DNA of 64,000 nucleotides from Streptomyces sp. GQFP (GTDB lineage Bacteria; Actinomycetota; Actinomycetes; Streptomycetales; Streptomycetaceae), in assembly GCF_021545335.1 (NCBI RefSeq), contig NZ_CP089312.1, forward strand, positions 1,178,001 through 1,242,000, given 5' to 3'. Shown one piece after another: positions 43,818 through 51,951 of the stretch. Each line of letters begins with the position of its first letter. Positions within the stretch are counted from its first letter, which is position 1. The position numbers were made by a program, and so were the translations under genes. The notes under the pieces were generated by a model. The model had not been told where the DNA came from, did no database searches, and saw only the letters and a program-made list of their open reading frames with translations.

Positions 43818-44690
43818 TCAGATCACCGGTGGGCGGCCCAGTCGGGTCAGCCGCCACACCGTACGCCACCGGATGGGCCGGCGGGGTCCGCACGGGGTGG
43901 TCAGGCCCTCCTTGAACCCGCCCCACCAGGCTCTGAGCGCCGGGCGGGAGGGCCTTCGGAGGAGTGTGAGGAGCAGCCAGTCCCCCAGGTACACGGGTAC
44001 GAGGGGGGCGGGAAGGTTGCGGCGGGCCAGCCAGACCCGGTTGCGGGCGACCATGCGGTGGTAGACCGCGTGCCGGGAGGGCGCGGTCGTGGGGTGGTAG
44101 AGCAGCATGTCGGCCCGGTAGTCGATCATCCAGCCCGCGTCGAGGGCCCGCCAGGCCAGGTCGGTCTCCTCGTGGGCGTAGAAGAACTCCTCGGGGAGGA
44201 TGCCCACTTCGGCGAAGACCTTGGTGCGGACGGCGTTGGCGCCGCCCAGGAAACTGGTGACGCGGGAGCTGCGCATCGGGTCCGTGGTGCCCGGGCGGGG
44301 CACATGGCGGCGCTGGGTGATGCCGGTGTCGGGGTCGGCGATGCGGAAGCTGATGATGCCGAGTTCCGGGTCGTCGGTGAAGGCACGGCGACACAGTTCG
44401 GCGGTGTCCTGGTGGCCGAGGAGGCCGTCGTCGTCCAGGAACATCAGGATGTCGACGTCGCCGCCGGCCGGGCCGAACGCCTCGATTCCGACGTTGCGTC
44501 CGCCGGGGATGCCGAGGTTCTCGGGCAGTTCGATGCTCCGTACGCCCTCGGGGAGGTCGGGGACGGGCGAGCCGTTGCCGACCACGACGACCTCGACCGG
44601 GTCGCCCTCCTGTTTGGCGATCGAGTCGACGAGGGCGCGCAGTTCGTCGGGGCGGTTGCCCATGGTGATGATCACCGCGCCGACTCTCAT
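43818..44690 (-). CDS. Family 2 glycosyltransferase
   Basis: A 290-residue GT2 enzyme with GT-A fold. AVIITMGNRPDELRALVDSI opens the nucleotide domain, VVVGNGSP and FLDDDGL (the DxD-like metal site near residue 87) follow, and FLGGANAVRTKVFAEVG and EETDLAWRALDAGW line the acceptor site. A C-terminal Arg-rich helix may contact the membrane. ATG 44690 follows GAGGAG. It sits in the polyol-phosphate operon, so it may glycosylate the exported compound. Donor and acceptor are unknown. Confidence 0.88.
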   Translation of the reverse strand: MRVGAVIITMGNRPDELRALVDSIAKQEGDPVEVVVVGNGSPVPDLPEGVRSIELPENLGIPGGRNVGIEAFGPAGGDVDILMFLDDDGLLGHQDTAELCRRAFTDDPELGIISFRIADPDTGITQRRHVPRPGTTDPMRSSRVTSFLGGANAVRTKVFAEVGILPEEFFYAHEETDLAWRALDAGWMIDYRADMLLYHPTTAPSRHAVYHRMVARNRVWLARRNLPAPLVPVYLGDWLLLTLLRRPSRPALRAWWGGFKEGLTTPCGPRRPIRWRTVWRLTRLGRPPVI

Positions 44691-44698
44691 GGCGCTCC

Positions 44699-45481
44699 TC
44701 ACCGGAGCCTGCTGGAGGCGAGGATGGACACGAGGTGCAGCACGGTCTGCAGGATCGCGATGCCGGCCAGTACGGCGATGCCGAGGCGGGTCCAGAACAG
44801 GTCGCCGCCGAAGGCGTCGAGGATCGCCACGAAGAGGATGAACAGGCTCGCCTCGACGCCGCCGATCAGCCGGTGGAACTTCAGCGCGGCAGCGGCCTTG
44901 CGAGCCAGGGCGAGCCCCTCGGAGCGCGGCACCGACAGCTCCTCCTTGGCCGCCTCCAGACCGCTGCGGGAGCGGGCCACGTCCACCAGGTCGGTCTCCG
45001 CCTTGATCAGGATCGCGCCGAGCGCGGCCAGGGTGCCGAGGAACGCCCACAGCCACTCGGGTGCCCCGGAGCCGTCCCACAGGTCGGCGCCGCGCAGCCC
45101 GAAGCCGATCAGCAGGGCCGACTCGGACAGGTAGTGGCCGATGCGGTCGAGGTACACGCCGGTGATCGAGGTCTGGCCCCGCCAGCGGGCGATCTCGCCG
45201 TCGACGCAGTCGAGGAGCAGGTACAGCTGGATCAGTACGGCACCGAGAACCGCCCCGGTGAGGCCGGGCACCAGGAGGGCCGCGCCCGCCAGACCGCCCG
45301 CGACGACCATCAGGTACGTGAGCTGGTTGGGCGTGATCCTGGTGTCCACCAGGTACGGGTCGACCCGCAGGGACACCTCACGCATGTAGAGGCGTCCCGC
45401 CCAGTGCTCGCCGCTGCGCCGGTCCTTCACCCCTTCGGGGTGGACGACGGGGCGTAGTTCAGCTACCGATGGCCTTGACAT
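44699..45481 (-). CDS. CDP-alcohol phosphatidyltransferase, variant motif
   Basis: A 260-residue integral membrane enzyme that transfers a phospho-alcohol from a CDP donor. The motif DGEIAR...GVYLDRIGH lies near residues 93-113. The canonical pattern is DGxxAR-x8-G-x3-D-x3-D, and here the last Asp is His (codon 45134-45136). Several membrane helices follow (LTYLMVVAGGLAGAALLV, LWAFLGTLAALGAILI, FILFVAILDAFGG). ATG 45481 lies inside the end of the upstream dehydrogenase gene (23-bp overlap). The nearest functional idea is a di-inositol-phosphate-phosphate-synthase-like enzyme using a soluble polyol phosphate acceptor (inference). Confidence 0.87.
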   Translation of the reverse strand: MSRPSVAELRPVVHPEGVKDRRSGEHWAGRLYMREVSLRVDPYLVDTRITPNQLTYLMVVAGGLAGAALLVPGLTGAVLGAVLIQLYLLLDCVDGEIARWRGQTSITGVYLDRIGHYLSESALLIGFGLRGADLWDGSGAPEWLWAFLGTLAALGAILIKAETDLVDVARSRSGLEAAKEELSVPRSEGLALARKAAAALKFHRLIGGVEASLFILFVAILDAFGGDLFWTRLGIAVLAGIAILQTVLHLVSILASSRLR

Positions 45482-46520
45482 AGTCCGCGTACGTGTCCTT
45501 GATCTGGTCGTTCGTGAGGTCGAGGTGTTCCAGGATCGTGTAGCGACCGGGTCTGGTCTGCGGGGCGTACTCGACGACCCGTACGAACTCGTCCGTGGTG
45601 AAGCCGATCTCCTCCGGCAGCACCGGCAGCCCGTGCCGGCGCAGTACCTCGGCCATGTACGCCGCTTCCTCGGCCGCGCCCCGCAGGTACATGGCGAACG
45701 CGGCGCCGAGGCCGCACTGTTCGCCGTGGCTGGCGGCGCGCTTGGGGTACAGCAGGTCGAAGGCGTGGTTGATCTCGTGACAGGCGCCCGAGGAGGGGCG
45801 GGAGTCACCCGACACCGACATGGCGATACCGGTGAGGACCAGTGCCTCGGCCAGCACCTGGAGGAACGCGTTGTCGCCGACCCCGCCGGGGTGGCGCAGC
45901 ACGGCCTCGCCGGCCTGGCGGGCCATCGCGGCGGCGAGGCCGTCGACCTTCTCGCCGTTGACCTCGCTCGCCAGCTCCCAGTCGGCGACCGCAGAGATGT
46001 TCGACATGGCGTCGCCGATCCCGGAGCGCACGAACCGCGCCGGCGCCTCACGGATCACATCGAGGTCGATGACGACGGCGATCGGGTTCGGAACGCCGTA
46101 CGAGCCGCGCCCCGCGTCGTTGTCGAGGGTGGCGACCGGGGAGCACAGACCGTCGTGCGCGAGGTTGGTGGCGACGGCGACCAGCGGCAGGCCCACGCGG
46201 GCCGCGGCGAACTTGGCGCAGTCGATGATCCGGCCGCCGCCGAGGCCGACGACGGCGTCGTAGTGGCTGGACTTGATGGCGTCGGCCAGTCGGATCGCGT
46301 CGTCGATGGTGCCGCCGGCGACCTCGTACCAGCTCGCGCCGGGCAGCGCCGGGGCGAGCCGGGCGCGCAGCTTGGCGCCGGAGCCGGCGCTGACCGCGAC
46401 GGCGATCTTCCCGGAGTGCGAGATCCGCTGGTCGAACAGCACGTCCGCCAGATGGTTCAGGGCTCCCCGGCGGATGTCGACGACGACCGGCGAGGGGATC
46501 AGCCTCGTCAGTACCGGCAC
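45459..46520 (-). CDS. Glycerol-1-phosphate dehydrogenase-like (iron-containing ADH superfamily)
   Basis: A 353-residue enzyme resembling the AraM/EgsA group, which reduces dihydroxyacetone phosphate to sn-glycerol 1-phosphate. The NAD(P) site is VGLGGGRIIDCAKFAA near residue 94; the metal ligands are LAHDG, SGACHEINHAFD near residue 245 and ASHGEQCGLG near residue 263. Start is GTG 46520, overlapping the nucleotidyltransferase gene by 13 bp. In bacteria such enzymes provide archaeal-stereochemistry glycerol phosphate for unusual lipids or wall polymers. The exact substrate is inferred. Confidence 0.85.
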   Translation of the reverse strand: MPVLTRLIPSPVVVDIRRGALNHLADVLFDQRISHSGKIAVAVSAGSGAKLRARLAPALPGASWYEVAGGTIDDAIRLADAIKSSHYDAVVGLGGGRIIDCAKFAAARVGLPLVAVATNLAHDGLCSPVATLDNDAGRGSYGVPNPIAVVIDLDVIREAPARFVRSGIGDAMSNISAVADWELASEVNGEKVDGLAAAMARQAGEAVLRHPGGVGDNAFLQVLAEALVLTGIAMSVSGDSRPSSGACHEINHAFDLLYPKRAASHGEQCGLGAAFAMYLRGAAEEAAYMAEVLRRHGLPVLPEEIGFTTDEFVRVVEYAPQTRPGRYTILEHLDLTNDQIKDTYADYVKAIGS

Positions 46521-47260
46521 GCGATCTCCCGTCCTCGGGCGAGATCGTCGTGGTTGTCTATCTCGACCCACGGGACCTCGCCTATGGGTGCCACGTCGAT
46601 CCGGAAGCCGCGGTCGACCAGTTCCTGGTAGCCGTGCTCGTAGAACTGCTGGGGGTCGGTCTCCCACACGGTCTTCAGGGCGTCGGCCAGGTCGTCGGCG
46701 GCGGCACCCTCGATGAGGGTGACACCGATGTACTCGCCGGTGGCCTCGGCCGGGTCCATCAGCTTGGTGATCCTGCGCACGCCCTTCTCCGGGTCCACGA
46801 CCACCTTCATCTCCTCGTCGGCGAGATCCTTCACCGTGTCGAGGGCCAGGATGATGCGCTTCCCGTCGCCGCGCGCGGCGAGCAGGGTCTTCTCGACGGA
46901 GACGGGGTGCACGGTGTCGCCGTTGGCGAGGATGACCCCGTCGGCGAGGGCGTCCCGGCCGCACCAGAGGGAGTAGGCGTTGTTCCACTCCTCGGCGCGG
47001 TCGTTGTCGATGAGGGTGAGCTTCAGCCCGTACTTCTCCTCCAGGGCCGCCTGCCGCTCGTACACGGTCTCCTTGCGGTATCCGACGATGATCGCGGCCT
47101 CGGTGAGGCCGATCTCGGCGAAGTTGGCGAGGGTGAGGTCGAGGACGGTGGGGCCGTCCTCGTCGCCCGCGGGGCCGACCGGCACGAGAGCCTTGGGCAG
47201 GCTGTCGGTGTAGGGGCGCAGACGCCGTCCGGCGCCGGCCGCCAGCACGAGGCCGATCAT
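46508..47260 (-). CDS. Polyol/sugar-phosphate nucleotidyltransferase (IPCT-like)
   Basis: A 250-residue nucleotidyltransferase. The signature LAAGAGRRLRPYTDSLPKAL is at residues 6-25, followed by AIIVGYRKETV, ILANGDTVHPVS near residue 103 and VEIDNHDDLARG near the end. Members resembling inositol-1-phosphate cytidylyltransferase make CDP-inositol for a CDP-alcohol transferase, which is exactly the neighbour here. ATG 47260 follows AAGGAG and overlaps the upstream stop (ATGA). Whether it uses glycerol-1-phosphate, inositol phosphate or a sugar phosphate is open. Confidence 0.86.
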   Translation of the reverse strand: MIGLVLAAGAGRRLRPYTDSLPKALVPVGPAGDEDGPTVLDLTLANFAEIGLTEAAIIVGYRKETVYERQAALEEKYGLKLTLIDNDRAEEWNNAYSLWCGRDALADGVILANGDTVHPVSVEKTLLAARGDGKRIILALDTVKDLADEEMKVVVDPEKGVRRITKLMDPAEATGEYIGVTLIEGAAADDLADALKTVWETDPQQFYEHGYQELVDRGFRIDVAPIGEVPWVEIDNHDDLARGREIACRY

Positions 47261-49095
47261 GCGGGTTCTCCTTCGTCGTGTACGGCGGGCGCGCCGCCCT
47301 GGTGGGCGGTCACCCAGTAGCGGATGCTCTCGGCGAGCACCAGCAGGGCCACGACCACGGCGAGGACCGTGAGCGCGACCACGAACTGCGAGGCACTGAG
47401 CAGTGCGGCCAGTACGACGACCACCAGCGTCCGGCCCTCGTGCCCTCCGCTCGCCCGTACCAGCCAGCGCGGGGGCGCTCCGGCGTTGCCACGGATGCGG
47501 TACACCGTGTCGTAGTGATGGTAGGCGACGGCGGCCACGAGGCCGAAAGCCGCGGGAAGTGCTCCGTTTACCTCCGCTTTGCCCGCGAGAAGGAGGACTG
47601 TGCCGTATTCGGCGGCCCGGAAGAGCGGGGGGACGAGCCAGTCGAGGCGTCCGATGAGGGGCAGACCGACCGCGCCGGCCGCGCCGAGCACGTACAGCGC
47701 GGCGAAGGCGACGGGCACCCAACTGCCGTAGGGGAACAGCCACACGGCGCCGGTCAGCAGGACCGTGAATTCCAGCGCCGCGAGGAAGCGCGAAGTCGGA
47801 TTGGGCATGGGGATGCGCCCGAGCCGCTCCGCGAGCGGCCCGCTGTCCGCGAGGTCCGCCAAGGCACGCGTCGCCCGTTCAGTGCGCTGGGCCGTTCGGG
47901 TGAGTGAGCGCAGGACGCGGCCCGCCGTGGTGTACGTCGCCGCGAAGCCGCAGCCGATGAGCAACACGGTCAGGGTGGTCCGGGGGGTCGTGAACGCCGT
48001 GAGGACGGCGATCAGGGCCCAGCGCTCGCCGATCGGCAGGACGATCATCCGGCGTACCCAGACCGTCCAGCCGACGCTGTCGAGGCGGTCGGAGAGGGCG
48101 GCCGTGGGGCTGGTGTTGGCCGTGGCGTCGTGATTCGCCTCGTTGAAGGAGAAGTCGACGACGTGCCGACAGGTCTGCAGGATCATCGCGCCGAGGGCGA
48201 GGGCCCAGACGTCGTCGCCGCCCCGGGCCGCGCCCAGTGCGAGGCCCGCGTAGAAGGCGTACTCCTTGGCGCGGTCGAAGGTGGCGTCGAGCCAGGCGCC
48301 GAGCGTCGAGTACTGGAGGGAGTAACGGGCGAGCTGGCCGTCCGTGCAGTCCAGGACGAAGGAGACGAGCAGGAGCACGCCGGCGAGGACGAAGCCGCCG
48401 CGTGTACCGGTGGCCGCGCAGCCCGCCGCGATCAGCGCGGTGAGCAGCGAGGCGGTGGTGACCTGGTTCGGGGTGAGTCCGCGGCGGGCGCACCAGCGCG
48501 CGAGGTAGCGGGAGTACGGGCTGACGCAGAAGGTCGTGAAGAAGCCGTCCCGGGACTTCACGGCCGACTTCAGGCGTACGGCCTCGTCGTCGACGGTGGC
48601 TACGGCCTGCCGTGCCTCGTTGCGGGCCTGCGGGTCGGCGGGGACGGCGGCGGTCAGGCTACCCAGCTCGGGGCGGTGGACGTCGGTGCCGTCCGCCTCC
48701 AGGGCGAGGGCGATGCGGTCGGCGAGGCTGTCCACGGCGACGGCGGAGGCGGAGGTGGCCCTGCCGGGGCCCGTCGGGGCGTCCGCGTCCGTGGAGATCT
48801 CCCGGGCCAGTACGCGGGTCAGGGCCGTGCGGCCGGCGTCGGGCTGGGCCGTGACGGCGCCCGGTACGGCGGCGAGCGGGAAGCGGGGGTCGGTGAGGCC
48901 GAGGCGCAGGGCGTGGAGGTGTCCGACGAAGCGGGCGTCGACGATGGCGACCCGTTCGTCGCAGGCTGCTTCGGCGAGGAGGGTCTCGGTGTCGGCGACG
49001 TCGGTCGCGCTCCGCACGTCGAAGCCGAGGAACCGCAGATCGTCCTCGATCGACGATCCGGGAACCGGCTGACCCGTGAGGATGGCGGTCGGCAA
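47257..49095 (-). CDS. Large CDP-alcohol phosphatidyltransferase-family protein (DUF5941-like)
   Basis: A 612-residue membrane protein in three parts. First is a soluble N-terminal domain of about 170 residues resembling a degenerate nucleotide/sugar enzyme. Second is a CDP-alcohol transferase core with the complete motif DGQLAR-x8-GAWLDATFD near residue 250. Third is a C-terminal region with several more helices (FTVLLTGAVWLFPYGSW, LVVVVLAALLSASQFVVALTVLAVV) resembling DUF5941. The start is TTG 49095 preceded by GGGAG. It is the first gene of the operon and coupled to the nucleotidyltransferase. It may make the lipid- or polymer-linked phosphodiester, while the smaller variant transferase does another step. 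Confidence 0.85.
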   Translation of the reverse strand: MPTAILTGQPVPGSSIEDDLRFLGFDVRSATDVADTETLLAEAACDERVAIVDARFVGHLHALRLGLTDPRFPLAAVPGAVTAQPDAGRTALTRVLAREISTDADAPTGPGRATSASAVAVDSLADRIALALEADGTDVHRPELGSLTAAVPADPQARNEARQAVATVDDEAVRLKSAVKSRDGFFTTFCVSPYSRYLARWCARRGLTPNQVTTASLLTALIAAGCAATGTRGGFVLAGVLLLVSFVLDCTDGQLARYSLQYSTLGAWLDATFDRAKEYAFYAGLALGAARGGDDVWALALGAMILQTCRHVVDFSFNEANHDATANTSPTAALSDRLDSVGWTVWVRRMIVLPIGERWALIAVLTAFTTPRTTLTVLLIGCGFAATYTTAGRVLRSLTRTAQRTERATRALADLADSGPLAERLGRIPMPNPTSRFLAALEFTVLLTGAVWLFPYGSWVPVAFAALYVLGAAGAVGLPLIGRLDWLVPPLFRAAEYGTVLLLAGKAEVNGALPAAFGLVAAVAYHHYDTVYRIRGNAGAPPRWLVRASGGHEGRTLVVVVLAALLSASQFVVALTVLAVVVALLVLAESIRYWVTAHQGGAPAVHDEGEPA

Positions 49096-49310
49096 CCGAA
49101 CTCACTCCCTGGACACCGACGCGTGCACGCCGGTCATTTACATGATGGTGGGGGAAACCCTGACCCACGGTGGCCGGGCAGCATGTCGGCAGAGGTTATC
49201 GGATGAGGCCGCGCCCGTGTTCACCGGCTGTTCACGGCCCCCCGCCGTGACCGGCGTCGGGGACCATCGCGACCGCTGCCGCCGAACCCGTACCCGGGCG
49301 ATCTCCGCAC

Positions 49311-49343
49311 CCCTGACCTGCGATTCGTTTCCGCAGGTCAGGG
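49311..49343. repeat. 12-bp inverted repeat in the zitB upstream region
   Basis: CCCTGACCTGCG (49311-49322) and CGCAGGTCAGGG (49332-49343) are perfect complements around a nine-base spacer. It lies in the 361-bp divergent gap (49096-49456), immediately before a Zur-like box. It could be an operator or a transcript hairpin. The left part of the gap, facing the TTG start at 49095, shows no other gene. Confidence 0.75.
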
Positions 49344-49347
49344 CACA

Positions 49348-49362
49348 TGACAACGGTGTTCA
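49348..49362 (+). promoter_or_regulatory. Candidate Zur box upstream of zitB
   Basis: TGACAACGGTGTTCA matches 11 of 15 positions of the Streptomyces Zur consensus TGAAAATGATTTTCA and keeps the TGA/TCA ends. It lies about 95 bp upstream of the zitB ATG. In S. coelicolor Zur is known to activate zitB when zinc is high, which fits a site upstream of rather than over the promoter. Confidence 0.55.
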
Positions 49363-49456
49363 GCGTCGCGTTGCCACATACCCCCCACCCGTAGTTCACT
49401 GTGATCACGGGACGGGGGTTCGGACTGAGTGCGGGACGACACAGGAGGCGGCTTCC

Positions 49457-50392
49457 ATGGGGGCTGGGCACGATCACGGGCACGCGCACGGCGCGCCGAC
49501 CACGGGTACGGCGGCAGCCGCGTACCAGGGGCGGCTGCGTATCGCGCTGGCCATCACGCTCACCGTCATGGTGGTCGAGGTCGTCGGCGGGGTCGTCGCC
49601 GACTCGCTCGCGCTGATCGCGGACGCGGCGCACATGGCGACGGACGCGCTGGGCCTGGGCATGGCCCTGCTCGCGATCCACTTCGCGAACCGCCCGCCGA
49701 GCGGCAACCGCACCTTCGGGTACGCCCGCGCCGAGATCCTCGCCGCGCTCGCCAACTGTCTGCTGCTGCTCGGCGTCGGTGGATACGTCCTGTACGAGGC
49801 GATCCAGCGGTTCGTCACCCCTGCGGACACGGAGGGCGGGGTGACCGTCGTCTTCGGTCTGATCGGTCTGGTCGCGAACATGATCTCGCTGACGATGCTG
49901 ATGCGCGGCCAGAAGGAGAGCCTGAACGTGCGCGGCGCCTTCCTGGAGGTCGCGGCGGACGCGCTGGGCTCGCTGGCGGTGCTGGTCTCGGCGCTGGTCA
50001 TCATGGCCACGGGCTGGCAGCGGGCCGACCCCGTCGCCTCGGTCGTCATCGGTCTGATGATCGTCCCGCGCACCGTCAAGCTGCTGCGCGAGACCCTGAA
50101 CGTGCTCCTGGAGGCGGCTCCCCGGGGCGTCGACATGGCGGAGGTTCGGGCCCACATAGTGGCGCTGCCCGGCGTGGAGGACGTACACGATCTGCACGCC
50201 TGGACGATCACCTCCGGGATGCCGGTGCTGTCGGCGCACGTGGTCGTCAGTTCGGACGTGCTGAGCAGCATCGGGCACGAGAAGATGCTGCACGAGCTCC
50301 AGGGCTGCCTGGGCGACCACTTCGACGTGGAGCACTGCACCTTCCAGCTGGAGCCGGGCGGGCACGCGGAGCACGAGTCCATCTGCCACTGA
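49457..50392 (+). CDS. zitB: Zinc cation-diffusion facilitator exporter
   Basis: A 311-residue CDF transporter with a His-rich start (MGAGHDHGHAHGA). Six hydrophobic helices include the metal sites ADSLALIADAAHMATDAL in TM2 and VAADALGSLAVL in TM5. A C-terminal cytoplasmic domain contains VHDLHAWTITSG and ends EHESICH. It should export Zn2+ in exchange for protons. ATG 49457 follows AGGAGG. A Zur-like box and an inverted repeat lie upstream. The gene is divergent from the polyol-phosphate operon, as I recall for S. coelicolor. Confidence 0.9.
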   Translation: MGAGHDHGHAHGAPTTGTAAAAYQGRLRIALAITLTVMVVEVVGGVVADSLALIADAAHMATDALGLGMALLAIHFANRPPSGNRTFGYARAEILAALANCLLLLGVGGYVLYEAIQRFVTPADTEGGVTVVFGLIGLVANMISLTMLMRGQKESLNVRGAFLEVAADALGSLAVLVSALVIMATGWQRADPVASVVIGLMIVPRTVKLLRETLNVLLEAAPRGVDMAEVRAHIVALPGVEDVHDLHAWTITSGMPVLSAHVVVSSDVLSSIGHEKMLHELQGCLGDHFDVEHCTFQLEPGGHAEHESICH

Positions 50393-50623
50393 GCCCGTTC
50401 CACGGGCCGTCCCGACCGGAACGCAGCCGTCCGGCGCGCGCCCGCGTCCCCTTCTTCAAGCCCCCCTTCCGGGCGGTTCCACGGCCGGGGAACAGGGCAC
50501 GATTGACTATCCGGTCGCTGTCCGGGGGCTTTCGCGCCGGACATGCGGGGGTGCCGCGAAGTGCCGGGAGTGCCGGATCCGTACGGCAGACTTGGGGCTC
50601 GAAGACCGAGGCGAAGGATGGGT

Positions 50624-51220
50624 ATGCCGATCACACCTGCCACCGCGACGCACAACAGTTCGTCGAACGGCACAGCAGAAGCGATCTTGCTCGAACTGGT
50701 CGACGAGAACGGCACGACGATCGGCACCGCCGAGAAGCTCTCCGCCCACCAGCCACCGGGCCGGCTCCACCGGGCGTTCTCCGTCTTCCTCTTCGACGAG
50801 CAGGGCCGGCTGCTGCTCCAGCAGCGCGCGCTGGGCAAGTACCACTCCCCCGGTGTCTGGTCCAACACCTGCTGCGGCCACCCGTACCCCGGTGAGGCGC
50901 CCTTCGCGGCGGCGGCCCGGCGGACGTACGAGGAGCTGGGGATCTCCCCGTCGCTGCTCGCCGAGGCGGGCACGGTCCGCTACAACCACCCGGACCCGGA
51001 GTCGGGCCTGGTGGAGCAGGAGTACAACCATCTGTTCGTCGGAATGGCGCAGTCGCCGCTCGCGCCGGACCCGGAGGAGGTCGGGGACACGGCCTTCGTG
51101 ACCCCGGCCGAGCTGGCGGAGCGGCATGCGAAGGAGCCGTTCTCGGCCTGGTTCATGACCGTCCTCGACGCGGCCCGCCCGGCGGTCCGGGAACTGACGG
51201 GCCCGACGGCCGGCTGGTGA
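50624..51220 (+). CDS. idi: Isopentenyl-diphosphate delta-isomerase (type I)
   Basis: A 198-residue Nudix-fold enzyme interconverting IPP and DMAPP. The active-site Cys lies in TCCGHPYPGE near residue 84, and the Nudix region AAARRTYEELGI near residue 97. QEYNHLFVG supplies the catalytic Glu. ATG 50624 follows AAGGATGG; ATG 50618 is also in frame. It is not part of the hopanoid operon but supports the same prenyl diphosphate pool. It is followed on the opposite strand by an anti-sigma-type ATPase. Confidence 0.94.
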   Translation: MPITPATATHNSSSNGTAEAILLELVDENGTTIGTAEKLSAHQPPGRLHRAFSVFLFDEQGRLLLQQRALGKYHSPGVWSNTCCGHPYPGEAPFAAAARRTYEELGISPSLLAEAGTVRYNHPDPESGLVEQEYNHLFVGMAQSPLAPDPEEVGDTAFVTPAELAERHAKEPFSAWFMTVLDAARPAVRELTGPTAGW

Positions 51221-51234
51221 CGACCGGGTGACCG

Positions 51235-51744
51235 CTACGGCAGTGGTGGTGCGGGTTTGAGCGGCAGGGCCGCCCAGACGACCTTGCCGCCGCTCGCCGT
51301 GTGTTCGATGTCGCACACCCCGCCCGCCTCCCTGGCGATCTCGCGGACCAGGAGCAGTCCGCGTCCGCCGGTCCGGCCGTGGTCGGCCTCCAGGGCGGTC
51401 GGGCGGTAGGGGTGGTTGTCCTCCACGGACACCCGCACCCACTCGGCGCCGACGGCGACCTCCACGGCGAGCGTCGGCGACAGCAGCGCCGCGTGCCGTA
51501 CGGCGTTGGTCGCCAGCTCCGAGACGATCAGCAGCAGTCCGTGCACCAGGTCCGGCGAGGCGGGTACGCCCTGCCGGTACAGCAGGTCCCGGACGGCGTG
51601 CCGCGCCTGCGGGACGGAGGCGTCGACAGCGGGAGCGGTGAACCTCCAGACCCCTTCGTAGGGAAGCGGATCCAGGGGTCTCCGCTCGATGGGTACGCCG
51701 TCGTCCGCTGGGCGTGCGTCCGACTCGCGCCCATGGTTCTCCAT
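51235..51744 (-). CDS. ATP-binding protein of the anti-sigma/SpoIIAB-like group
   Basis: A 169-residue HATPase_c protein. LLLIVSELATNAVRHA near residue 78 is the N-box, VSVEDNHPYRPT the G1-like region and GGRGLLLVREIARE near residue 130 the G2 box. Such small Streptomyces kinases/ATPases regulate sigma factors or anti-anti-sigma partners. No sigma gene is adjacent. I use ATG 51744; in-frame GTGs at 51777 and 51780 could start a leaderless transcript and add 11-12 residues. Confidence 0.85.
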   Translation of the reverse strand: MENHGRESDARPADDGVPIERRPLDPLPYEGVWRFTAPAVDASVPQARHAVRDLLYRQGVPASPDLVHGLLLIVSELATNAVRHAALLSPTLAVEVAVGAEWVRVSVEDNHPYRPTALEADHGRTGGRGLLLVREIAREAGGVCDIEHTASGGKVVWAALPLKPAPPLP

Positions 51745-51951
51745 CGTCCGGTCGCCGCCCTCGCGCTCGATTGTCACCACACGACGAGTGTTGGTAACGC
51801 CGGGTCCCCACCGGAGAACTGAACAGAAGTCAGCACGTATCGAGCGCTTCTGACGAGTGAGGTGCGGGCGATGCATATATGCGACTGGACCTGGTCGTAA
51901 GCTGCTGGCTTCGTGAACTTTTCGGGTTGTACGGCGGATACGATCCGGCCC

